From: Amphiduros pacificus | Taxonomy: Eukaryota > Annelida > Polychaeta > Phyllodocida > Hesionidae | DNA: 64,000 bases | Reading direction: 5' to 3' | Assembly: GCA_949316495.1 (NCBI GenBank) | Contig: OX439004.1 | Span: 54,964,159-55,028,158, forward strand | Part shown: positions 49,250-60,710 of the stretch, in pieces | How positions within the stretch are numbered: the first letter of the stretch is position 1 | Layout: each line of letters starts with the position of its first letter | The notes under the pieces: generated by a model | Seen by the model: only the letters and a program-made list of their open reading frames with translations | Told to the model about the DNA's origin: nothing | Databases searched by the model: none | Program-made: the position numbers and the translations under genes

Positions 49250-51154
49250 TAGTAACATGGTTGTCGTGTTTTCTCACTTCGTACAAAGCCTTTCGCACTA
49301 CTTTATTCACGACATTCCTCGGTTGTTTTTCAAGAAGCATAGATTAGGTTTTCAAAATAACTTATCTATTTATCAAAGACCCGATAGTGGAAGCACAGTA
49401 ATGGGGGACAGTTGAATCTTGACGCACTCAACGTGGTAAACAGTTTGTGTGACCTGGCAGTCTAATTTTTGCATTAAAATTAAATTCAACATACAAATGA
49501 AAACAAAGCTTACGATGGAAACAAAAAATATTTAAATATATAATTACACAGAACTATTAATATGTCAGAATCAACAAGCACTAGAATATGTTATATTATG
49601 ATTTGAATGTTTTTCTTGTGAAGATTAATTTTGATAATTTTGTTGAAAATATACTGTGTGAGTTTGTAAATATTACTGTTTATAACATCGAGGAAAATGT
49701 CTATTTTAATGTTTTTTTTCTCATATAAAACGCCTGTTGTTTAAGACCTCTTTTAATTATTGATAAGGTAAACTGTCATGGACGTCTGTTATATTGTGAT
49801 AAAAGCTAATTAGTTTCAGCTAATACTGGTACAACATGGTGACAGTTAAACTATTCTCGAACTAGAGAACAAGAAACTAGAGAGGCCCAGTTAAGAAATA
49901 TCTGGATTACATTGCAAGAAGTGTAACTCTAATAAACTGTAGTACAATACTTTGTACATCCGGGTAGTGATACAATACAACATACGGGCCTATCATTGCA
50001 TGATTTATGCTGGGAATAATTAAGCCTATTAGGTCTGCATATCACAACGAGGCTCTTATCCCAAGTACAGGCGCCATGTTGGACAAAAAGCGCCATATTC
50101 CTTGTGAAATGCGTTTCTGGTGAATTCCGTCCTGCGTCAACCTGAACGTTTTGTGATCTCCTCTGCGCATGTTCCCATGCACTCCATTGTTTCAGCCTGG
50201 GGCGTCTGTATGGAGGAAACCACGCAGACGCATACACCCAGTTATCTTCTAAATCCATATCAAGCATATGCTGTACCTTCATAAAACAATATGAAGCCAT
50301 ATAGAGCATATAATGACCGTGCTTCATTTGTGGCCCTCAACCTCAGGTAGCCGGCAATGGCACTGTGGAGAGGACAGTGCGTGATAAGAGGTCTGTCAAT
50401 GAGAGGCGCTGAAGCCGGAGTCCCAAGTCAAATCATTATCAGAACAATGACTGAAATATCTTGCTGAGGACAATCAGTAGATTAACAGTGGGTACAGGTT
50501 TGTCATTCAATCATTAGTGAGTGTATTTCTGTGGCACATTATAATTGAAACATATATCTTCGGAAATGTTTATCCCTTGAATGCCAGACATAGGCCTAGA
50601 ACTTTTTGACTGTTCTGAAAACGTCAACCTATGAGATGTGAACATACGTGGATATATATGTAGGCCATTTTGAAAATTTGCTGATGACCTTGAAGTGACT
50701 TTTAATTGACCTAGACCTCGATAAATAAAAGGACATTACATTTCAATATATTGTGATCTGTAACATTTATATACGAGATCATTTTGACTGGTTGTAAGAA
50801 ATGTTTCTTTCAATGTGTGGGATTGAGAGTGAAGGGAGAAAATGAAAAAAGATGCTCCTAGTTAAACTAAAAATGGGTCACCCCAGGGATGTTTGATGAC
50901 CACACTCCTCACACGAGGGCGCAACTGGTTGTGTCTCACTGCTATGTCAATACAGGTTGTTATCTGAATACATACTCCAGGGGCCTGACAGATGATTGGT
51001 GTTGTGTGGTGAGCAGTGTTTGATTGGGGTCTGAGTAGTTGGTGACAGGGGAGAGGGCTGAGTCAGACGTGCTGGAGTGTCCCGGCATGAGGAGACCCAT
51101 CCCGGCCACTACACGACCCTAGCCGTACTACGAGGGGGCGGGCATGCTGGAATG
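49250..51154. other. Single-copy region, no gene seen
   Basis: Mostly AT-rich. A 132-codon minus frame at 49929-50327 lies in a GC-richer patch but has no known domain. It could be an exon; I see no splice evidence that settles it. Confidence 0.35.
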
Positions 51155-51847
51155 CTTCTGATCATCTAACTCAGCTTCTGATCATCTAACTCAGCTTCTG
51201 ATCATCTAACTCAGCTTCTGATCATGTCTGAATGATCCCCTTGAGTAACTCAGCTTCTGATCGTGTCTGAATGATCCCCTTGAGCAACTCAGCTTCTGAT
51301 CATCTATGAATGATCCCATTGAGCAACTCAGCTTCTGATCATCTATGAATGATCCCATTGAGCAACACAGCTTCTGATCGTGTCTGAATGATCCCCTTGA
51401 GTAACTCAGCTTCTGATCATCTCTGAATGATCCCCTTGAGCAACCCAGCTTCTGATCGTGTCTGAATGATCCCCTTGAGCAACTCAGCTTCTGATCGTGT
51501 CTGAATGATCCCCTTGAGTAACTCAGCTTCTGATCATCTATGAATGATCCCCTTGAGCAACACAGCTTCTGATCATGTCTGAATGATCTTCTTGAGTAAC
51601 TCAGCTTCTTGTCATGTCTGAATGATCCCTTGAGTAACTCAGCTTCTGATCGTGTCTGAATGATCCCCTTGAGTAACTCAGCTTCTGATCGTGTCTGAAT
51701 GATCCCCTTGAGCAACTCAGCTTCTGATCATGTCTGAATGATCTCCTTGAGTAACTCAGCTTCTTGTCATGTCTGAATGATTCCTTGAGCAACTCAGCTT
51801 CTGATCGTGTCTAAATGTTCCCCTTGAGTAACTCAGCTTCTGAACAT
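51155..51847. repeat. Minisatellite, 39-bp unit (20-bp at left edge)
   Basis: The left edge has three short 20-bp units TCTGATCATCTAACTCAGCT. The main unit then inserts TGAATGATCCCCTTGAGTAA to give 39 bp, about 17 copies. The 39-bp period keeps a 169-codon minus frame open with a 13-residue repeat. Confidence 0.94.
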
Positions 51848-53279
51848 CCCTAGTGCCATCAATTTAAACCTAATTCCGCTACTCTGAAAAACAGATGCAC
51901 AAAATGGTACCGGTTTGTCTGATGATGTGCATTGGGGAGGAGCCAATCTGCATATTAATTAATAACCTGCGTATTTCATATTCCTTGTGAAAACAATGGA
52001 AACAGAGTTAGGTCGAGAATCGACTACCGATTTTAAGCAGAGTATAGTTTGGATAACGAATATATAAAATGTTACACTCAGCCAACTGCAAAAGCTTAAA
52101 AAGAGACTAAAAACAGAAATTAGTGTTGATATGTGATGACTGAACGAATTTAAGTGCATAAAGATACCTTTATAGGACTTCTATAGTTTGATGGAAAACA
52201 ATGTGTTTAATGTCTTAATGGGCATCGTCCTACGTATTTAAGACTTTTTAAGTCTTCTCCTCTTCACATTCAGGTATCGTCAGAGACGAGATTACTCAGA
52301 ACGAGGCTTTCAAGCATCCCATCCTCCCCCACGTGATAACTCTCCCGGGAAAAACCCCAGCCACGGACAATGAAATAGAACAAAATAACAATCCGTCAAA
52401 TTAAGTCAAAAGAACGATACATTTCCCGTGGATACATGTACTGTGGCAAGATATACTCCAATACTAATTGCGCTGATTTAATTATGCATTTATCCATATT
52501 GTACAAGCAGATTATGAACATTTCACCGACAGGGAAAAGTTGGAATATTTCATTAAAGCGCACTCTATCTCCCGTTATTATCACAAATGTAAAATGGCCG
52601 CATTATCTAATACTTCTATAGCAGCTATATACGATTAGCTGATGTTTGTTGATGAGCTCAAATATGTTCTCCTGTGGCGGAAATCATGGACAGGTTGTTT
52701 CCATACCGACATGAGCCTCCACAGAAGATCTTTTATTTCAAAACAGAGAACCATCTATAAACACAATTAAATATATGTCATATCAAAGCAGGCAGATGTT
52801 CTCTACAAATAGGTAAAAAAAGAAAATGATTAAAAACCTACTTTTACGCATTTTGTAGCATTTGCAATTGATAACATTTGATTATCTCTGGATTAGGGTG
52901 CTACTGGCATGATCTGAAATGAGATTGTGAATATGTCCAGTGCAATGCAGTAGCTCCAAATGTTTTATTATAAAACAACCACAGGTCTGATTATATGCAT
53001 TTACCTTCGCTCATGGCACTATTTATCGCTCCCATTTTGCGCCACGAAGCATGGCGCCATGGGGCCATATAAAACACTGGTACAAAATACAAGATTGTCA
53101 ATTCGGGGTTAGGTAAAGGTCGTAGGGGTCAAATGGCTATCTGGGAGGAGATTGTGCGAGAATGTAAAATTATTGACAACCATCTAAACGCACATGGAAG
53201 CCTGTCAGCCTGAATGTATGGCGCCGCGACATTCCTGTAAACAATTCTTTGAAAGAAGATGTAGATATCTTAGTGTGTA
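51848..53279. other. No gene seen
   Basis: Single-copy AT-rich DNA. Short opposing frames near 52396-52621 have no known motif. Confidence 0.45.
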
Positions 53280-53770
53280 AATTGAGGAAATATGATCATA
53301 TATCTGACAAATTAAGGGAATTACATCGACTTCCTGTACATGCTAGAATTGAATTTAAAAATTTTACTTAAAACTTGGAAGGCACTAAACAGTAAGGCAC
53401 CTCCTTACTTACAACTTGGAAGGCACTAAACAGTAAGGCACCTCCTTACTTACAACTTGGAAGGCACGCAACAGTAAGGCACCTCCTTACTTACAACTTG
53501 GAAGGCATGCAACAGTAAGGCACCTCCTTACTTACAACTTGGAAGGCACGCAACAGTAAGGCACCTCCTTACTGACACGACTTACTGGGGTGAAACAAGG
53601 GAGCAGGGAGCTCAGATCAAATGATGGAACGTACCTATGAGTACTACACACCCGCCTGAAAACGGCTGGGGACAGAGCTTTCTCATCCATTGGTCCTAAA
53701 CTATGGAATTCCCTTCCTAGTGATATAAGGACTAGTACCTCACTTAACCTATATATCTATCTATCCCATA
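53280..53770 (+). mobile_element. LINE 3' ORF fragment (CR1/L2-like) containing a tandem array
   Basis: The plus strand translates to KYDHISDKLRELHRLPVHAR then IEFKILLKTWKALNSKAPPY, the post-RT region of CR1/L2-type ORF2. After an internal array it continues with LKTAGDRAFSSIGPKLWNSL PSDIRTSTSL. The order of segments matches the family. It is 5' truncated and its tail is lost. Confidence 0.87.
53372..53573. repeat. 41-bp minisatellite born inside LINE coding sequence
   Basis: AACTTGGAAGGCACTAAACA plus GTAAGGCACCTCCTTACTTAC occurs five times at 41-bp spacing. The unit is the LINE segment encoding KTWKALNSKAPPYL. Later copies have CACGCAACAG or CATGCAACAG. Because 41 is not a multiple of three, the array breaks the LINE frame. 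Confidence 0.92.
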
Positions 53771-54235
53771 TTCATTGCAAGGTCAAATAATCACTTCCAT
53801 AAAAGTGATATATACAAGTCTGCTGGATCAATTTTTAATTTCCTGTACAGGTATGTTGGGAACTGAGACAACGATATCATTTCATGAAGTACCTGTCCAC
53901 ATTGCGTGTACTGGGGTGATGTTATGAGGGTGGATAAAGCCTGTCACGTGGGTCGGTATCTCCCCTCTTTGACGGACAGAGCTGTCAGTGCAGTGAGGTG
54001 TCAAAGCTCATATCGTGAGAAATATCATTGAATTCTATTCGCAACACATTCACATCAGCCAACTTTTAACCTCATTGAGTTTGTGTCAAAGGATTCAACT
54101 GAGCAAGTATAATAGGCAACAGCGGATTATATCCGTGTAATAATGATCATCACATCAAGTGTAATTAATGACCTTAGCCACATGTGTTCCTGGCTAAAGC
54201 TATAGAATGGCGTCAATCGCTACAGACGATACATT
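53771..54235. other. No gene seen
   Basis: Single-copy spacer. Confidence 0.4.
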
Positions 54236-54243
54236 CATGTATG

Positions 54244-54303
<60 letters not shown>

Positions 54304-54429
54304 GGTGAATATGAAATGTAGGGAGTTGAATGTGAAATAAAGGGCAGTCAATGTGACATATAGGGCAGTCAATGTGGAATATAGGGCAGTCAATGTGACA
54401 TATAGGGCAGTCAATGTGAAATATAGGGA
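54236..54429. repeat. (TA)n microsatellite followed by 21-bp tandem repeats
   Basis: TATG then TA dinucleotides to 54300. This is followed by about six units of AGGGCAGTCAATGTGACATA plus T, the first ones diverged. Confidence 0.92.
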
Positions 54430-54895
54430 TTGGTGTGGCACCGTTAGAGGTGGAATGGTTCATATGAATGACAAATTAAAAACATTTCGTGTCATTTTGT
54501 CATCTGCAATATTTTCAAGGCTTCACTATCGCATTATAGCATTATGAAGTTTCATGGAATTAGATTCTCAGCATGATTGACGCACTTGAAAATTAATTGC
54601 ATTACATTATATTTCATTTGCCTATTCTAGATTTGAATTCTAAATTTGGAGAGACTTAATTCAAAATTAACTTTTCTTTTCGAGATATCCATGTAAAATT
54701 AAAGTTGAAGTCCATAACTGTAATGTATAAATTAAATAAAAATAATAAGAATGTGTTATACCAAAACTTAATTATGTCCTGAAACCAGACTAGATCATTG
54801 TCAAAAGGCTACTTCCTTGCAAATGTCATTTTCTACTTGATAAATCCCTTGAGAGAAATCCACTTCTGCAGGAAGAGAAGTCTCACACATCAGAG
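54430..54895. other. No gene seen
   Basis: AT-rich single-copy spacer. Confidence 0.45.
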
Positions 54896-55780
54896 AGGTG
54901 ACACTTAAGATAGGAAGGTGATACTTATGATAGGAAGGTGATATTTATGATAGGAAGGTGACACTTATGTTAGGAAGGTGACACTTATGATAGGAAGGTG
55001 GCACTTATGTTAGGAAGGTGACACTTATGATAAGAAGGTGATACTTATGATAGGAAGGTGACACTTATGTTAGGAAGGTGACACTTATGATAAGAAGGTG
55101 ATACTTATGATAGGAAGGTGGCACTTAGGATAGGAAGGTGATACTTATGATAGGAAGGTGACACTTATGTTAGGAAGGTGACACTTATGATAGGAAGGTG
55201 GCACTTATGTTAGGAAGGTGACACTTATGATAAGTAGGTGATACTTATGATAGGAAGGTGACACTTATGTTAGGAAGGTGACACTTATGATAGGAAGGTG
55301 GCACTTATGTTAGGAAGGTGACACTTATGATAAGAAGGTGATACTTATGATAGGAAGGTGACACTTATGTTAGGAAGGTGACACTTATGATAAGAAGGTG
55401 ATACTTATGATAGGAAGGTGGCACTTAGGATAGGAAGGTGATACTTATGATAGGAAGGTGACACTTATGTTAGGGAGGTGACACTTATGATAGGAAGGTG
55501 GCACTTATGATAGGAAGGTGACACTTATGATAGGAAGGTGGCACTTATGATAGGAAGGTGACACTTATGATAGGAAGGTGACACTTATGATAGGAAGGTG
55601 ACACTTATGATAGGAAGGTGACACTTATGATAGGAAGGTGGCACTTATGATAGGAAGGTGACACTTATGATAGGAAGGTGACACTTATGATAGGAAGGTG
55701 GCACTTATGATAGGAAGGTGACACTTATGATAGGAAGGTGACACTTATGATAGGAAGGTGATACTTAGGATAGGAAGGTA
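54896..55780. repeat. Minisatellite, 20-bp unit, about 44 copies, 300-bp higher-order repeat
   Basis: GATAGGAAGGTGACACTTAT repeats every 20 bp. The 240 bp from 54961 reappear at 55261 with a single difference, a shift of 300 bp or 15 units. The last third (55500-55740) is more homogeneous. Confidence 0.96.
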
Positions 55781-57171
55781 TATGGTCACATTAGGATGTG
55801 GGGCGCATTGTGCATTGATAGGTGCATAGCTTCTAATCAAATTATATGGACAAAGTAACAATTTTCACAATACAATTTACATTTCAAAGCTTTACAAATA
55901 AGACTCCAGGAAGCCAAAATACCTACTTTTTGTTTATCGGTATATATACATTTTCCTGACAGGGATTCATTCAATAGTACATTTTGTGTATATTTTTATA
56001 GAGTTCTTCCAAGACCATGAGGTCTTATCAGTTAGTTAACGCATTTTACTTATTTAAATAAATACTTTCAATACCTTGTGAAGCTTGTATGGCTCCTTAC
56101 AGGCACAATATGACATAAACAATTTTACATATCAAATAAGCAATGTAATTATTTGTACATATGATCTTTCCTTTGCATCCAGGCTTTCTCCATAAATATT
56201 CTTAATGATTTCCATTCTTTTTCCACAACAACATTTTTTATCTTTAAATATAGTAAAATTGTTATTCTTCCCGGAAACGTTAACCTATAAATCCTCTCAG
56301 TATTCTGCATATGCATCACACAAATTGACATTCATCTGCAGTAGATTGTAATCTACACGTGGCTCACTCTTGAATATAACTTCTCATTTCTAAGTCTACC
56401 AATCTCAAACTCTAATGGGAGAACACCACATCTACCTCGTGTAATGGAATCTCTATGGTAATGTTAAAAGCAGTATCTAGCATAATCTTTTATAATATAA
56501 AATATTCATTCTAAAAAAATCTTGACATATGTTTTCAGTTTCAGGTTTTTCACCAAGATTATTTTTCCATTCAGTTACACATAAATTCATAAAGAAAATG
56601 CATTTCGTACAAAGATTTTAAACCTCACAGGGCACCTTATTACTGGAACAATCAGTGAAATATGCCTTCTTTAGTATGTTCATATTCAAATATATTTTAC
56701 GAAGTCTTGCATCGTGCATTTGTAAAACACATTTCCAAATTCTCTTCATTTCCTACTGACATCTATAATAAAGATAGAACCTATTCTGAGGTCAGTAATA
56801 GTATGTTCCGGTGTACACCTACAATATACGTGATATATCTAATAGCTCCCATGAATTCCATCACAGCAGTTTAGACTCATCATATCCCATGTTCCTGCAT
56901 AATAACCTCATAAACACAACCCCCTCCCTCCGCCCGATATAACTTAAAGCGTTTATAGTCTCTATTCTTAAAAACTCTGAATTTTGAGATAACTCCTCCG
57001 ATGATCTTCCAGCAAAAAACAAATATAACATGAACGTATTTCGGTTTTGTAAAATTGAAAAGTGTGTTAAAACCACTCTAGCAAAATATTTAATAGTTGA
57101 TGAATTATTATATTCTTGGCGCAAATTTCTCAAATTACCTAAAATGGTTTTATCATATTTGTCTGTTACAG
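55781..57171. other. AT-rich sequence 5' of the membrane-protein exon, probably intron
   Basis: No coding exon recognised. It ends in TTTGTCTGTTACAG (57158-57171), a good splice acceptor. Base composition changes sharply to GC-rich just after it. An exon with the signal peptide would be expected upstream, either in this stretch unseen or outside the window. Confidence 0.5.
57158..57171 (+). promoter_or_regulatory. Predicted splice acceptor
   Basis: A pyrimidine-rich TTTGTCTGTTACAG precedes the GC-rich coding region and would place the intron after the first base of codon 48 of the open frame. A second CAG at 57175-57177 is possible. Confidence 0.6.
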
Positions 57172-60100
57172 AGACAGTGAAATCGGAGCACAGTACTGAA
57201 TGGTATGTGTCATGGTCGGGGGTGGATCGCGCCGGATGTGGCACACTCCCTGCCCAGCCGTGCCGGACTGTCAGCTATGCCGCCGCTGTCAGCGGAGAAG
57301 GTCACACCATCCTCGTAGATGGTACAAGACAGGATATCGTCTATGATGAATGCGATGACCTTAATGACGTCATCGGTCTGGAGGGGAAATCCATCAAAGG
57401 CAATGAGGGAATACCTCGGATTGGCTGCTATAAATTGTCTGATAGCGTTGCAAAGTTCTCCTTCAGTCAAGCGTCAGGACAGGGAGACATTTACCTCACT
57501 GACATATCTCTGGAGAATGCTGTGTTAGAGTTCCTTGACATCAATGCTCATATAGCTAACAGCACCTTTAACAATGTCTCCCTGGTATCTGGCCCGGGGT
57601 GCTCCAATCTGAATGTGAACATCCAGCACTCGACGTTCACCAGGGGGCAGGGTTGTGTGGAGGACGACTACTGCGAGGCGATAGGAGACCACAGGCTGAT
57701 ATGCGATAACGCCACCGTGCGCATCTCGTCCAGTCACTTCCGGGACACGCAGGTGATCGTGGAGGCCGCATATAGCGCCGCAGTCATCATACATAACTGT
57801 ACATTTACTAAGAAGCTGGAGATCGAGACGGGTATGGGCGGGGTGAACGTGACCCTGCCCGCCCGGAATGGCTCCCTCACCGTCACTAACTGCTCCTTCT
57901 CCCATCACGTGCATTTCAACCCCATTCTTAGTGCGATAAGCATAGAGGCTGCCACTCTGAGAATAGAAGCCTGGAACCCCACGTGGGCTTCCAAAACTAA
58001 CACTTCAGTTCTCGTGACAGACAGTGTGTTTATAGGCAATGAGAGAGCTATGAGCATATCACGCCCTTTTGACTTTGTCCGGATCGAGAGATGCACCTTT
58101 ACCGGGAACCGAGCTATGCACGCGGCGGCGGCGGTGCGCCTCGCCATGTCCTACGACACGAGGGCCGTCATCAAGGACAGTGTCTTCATCGGCAACTCAG
58201 CCGGTATCAATACTCATACTCCCGTGGAGGGAAGGTTTGAGATCGACGGCGATCAAGTAAGGGTCAACAGCAAGCAGTATAAAGGAGTGATATCCTTGGT
58301 GGGGAAGGGTGGAGCAGTCAGAATACAGAAAGGAGATGTCTTCTTTATTAACTGCAGCTTCATAAACAACACCGCCCGCCTCCTCGGAGGTGCGATATTT
58401 CTAGACAGGCAGAGCAAGGTGACAATTCTAAGCTCACGCCTCGATAATACAGACGTTAAAACACAACATGCTATGCAAGGCGATATGCTCTACTCCAATG
58501 GGTATGTAAAGATTAGAGATACTTCCTTTTATGTTCAGACAGCTGATGACCACGTGGCCCTGATGCGTCATAGTGGTGACCACTGGTCACTGGAGGTGGA
58601 GAGTTTATGGTTCCAGTGTCCAGTAGGGCATAGACTGCTCATGATCAACACCACCTCCCACCGCATCATGAAGGAGATGGGCCTAATGAGGTCCCACAAG
58701 CTGGACCAGTTATCCTACTACTGCAAAACATGCGGCAATAACCAGTATAGTCTGGATTATGGCCACCTCAACTACACCCTGATGGACAACACCACAGAGT
58801 ACTTCACCCTGCTCATCAACGGTATGGAACCCTTCCAGTCGCACAGTGTTAACTTCAACTACGGGAACATATCGTGCCATGAGTGCCCGTATGGGGCGGA
58901 TTGTTTCCATGGCATATCAGCTGTGCCTAACTTCTGGGGTTACACTCACGGGGAGCGTGCCTCATTCCAGCACTGCCCTTCTGATTACTGCTGCTCCGCT
59001 ACCCGCTGCCCCAGCATCGACTCGTGCGCCCCCCACAGAGAAGGCAGACTATGCGGCCAGTGCGAGGCGGGGTACTCTGAAGCCATGTTCTCCTCTCACT
59101 GTGTTCAGGATGACCTCTGTGCTATTGACTGGCTCTTCCCGCTCATGATGACCATGGGATTCCTCTATGGACTCTTCCTGGTGTTCCAGAAAGACATCTG
59201 TGATTTCATCTTCAACAGCAATACCTCATCTGTGTGCAGTCATTTCACCTGTAGGTGTCTCTGCTGCCACAAAGCGGCTTACATCGTGGGCTACACAAAG
59301 CGCAAATCTCACGACAATAACATGTTTCCGATGAAAGCTCCCAACGGGTCATGCAGGACCCACGAGTCAGAACAACAGATGCTCCCCGAGGAGTCAGCCA
59401 GCAGCCCTACCCAGGAGAGACCCCCGCCCCCGGACAATAGCCAGCCCGCCAAGAAGGGAGGCGCGGGCTTCCTCATCATCTTATTCTACTATTTCCAGGA
59501 TGCACTACTCTTGCACGTAAACACTGTATATACTAAAACTGTGAGCAAATTGCAAAAACAACTCAAGTCCTTCTTGCTTGGGCTCTTCCGCTTCCGGTTG
59601 GACTTTTATCAGTTTCTGGATGATGTGTGCTTCTTTCCAGGAATGCAGCCGGTTCCAAAGACTTTCTATAAAGCCTTGTTTGTGCCTTATATTTTGTGTT
59701 GTTTCCTTCTTATATACCTGATATCTCGCATGGCGGTGTGTATGAACGCACGGAGGAAGTACGCTGGTACCAGCAACCAGACCGTGCCCTCAGACATCGC
59801 CCCGGCCCCGGAGGAGGAGACCAAGCGAGGATTCTCCGCCAAGCTCTCCGGCGGCTTTATATTAGCATTCTTATTTACATATCAGAAGATGGCAACTACG
59901 ACTTTCACTTTGCTGAACTGTGTGCCGGTAGACAATGAGTCTGTACTGTTCATAGATGGGACCCAGACCTGCTTCCAGCCATGGCAGTACATGGTCATGG
60001 CCTACGCCTTCACCTGTGTTATGCCCTTTGCCATTATTCTCACCTTTGGACCGCCTCTTCTCAAGATGAGGTACATATCTCTGGCTCATTTCTTCTTTGG

Positions 60101-60710
60101 CTGCCTTTGTCCATTCCCTGCCCTTCTTCACTGGACGTTTACATGTACCAGACCAAATCGGGAAAACAAGAGAAACTTGCCAGTATCGCAGGAGACAGCG
60201 GCGGTCCTGGAGATCCTCGTGGGTCCCTTCAAGGAATCCAAGTCTAAGAGGTTGATGGGTCAGTTATGCTGGTCTGGAATGCTAATAGGCCGCAGACTCA
60301 TTCTGTTCCTGTGCTTCACCTTCATCAACAGCGTGCTGATCCGGTTGCTTTGCATGCTGGGAGTTTGCTTCACTATCCTGCTGCACCACGTATACGTTCA
60401 GCCATACAACTCCACGCAGGGCAACCTGGCCGGGGCCCTGAGCGCCGCCGCTCTCCTCATCGTGGGCGGCATCAACCTGCTGAGGGCCGCCTTCGAGGCC
60501 GCAGAGTACGTACCTCAGGGACCCAACAGATACCTCATGGAGATATTTGAAGAATTGGAAAATACTCTATTGCTTTGGCTACCACTTGCAGGAATGTGCT
60601 TCTTGGCGTTAGTGCTTGTCATGAGGATCTGTATAATAATGGCGTGTAAGCTGCAAGGTGCCTTTGTTCACAGACACTGCAACAGGCCCCCAAGTGCTGA
60701 CACTGTGTAG
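57172..60710 (+). CDS. Beta-helix, multi-pass membrane protein, large 3' exon
   Basis: The open frame runs from 57030 to the TAG at 60708-60710 (1226 codons). The first 47 codons are AT-rich, lack a signal peptide and precede a TTACAG acceptor, so I place the exon start after 57171 (phase 1, usual behind signal-peptide exons). Numbering from 57030, residues 56-500 form a parallel beta-helix with recurring FxxN and GGAI/GGAV motifs (FINNTARLLGGAIFL), as in polymorphic-outer-membrane-type repeats, and many N-glycosylation sites. Residues 560-695 are Cys-rich (CHECPYGADC, GRLCGQCEAGYS). From 700 on there are about 9-10 hydrophobic membrane segments (near 701, 811, 883, 938, 985, 1017, 1082, 1104, 1132, 1178) with a Pro-rich loop at 790-805. 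It is probably a cell-surface adhesion or sensing protein; function is unknown. Its last codons lie in the first unit of a minisatellite. Confidence 0.88.

Noticed and set aside
54896-55780. CRISPR-like regular repeats
   Set aside because: Units are contiguous with no unique spacers, and the genomic context is eukaryotic.
57030-57171. Start codon at 57030 for the membrane protein
   Set aside because: The first 47 codons are AT-rich with no signal peptide, and a good acceptor at 57171 coincides with the composition change; kept only as a less likely alternative.
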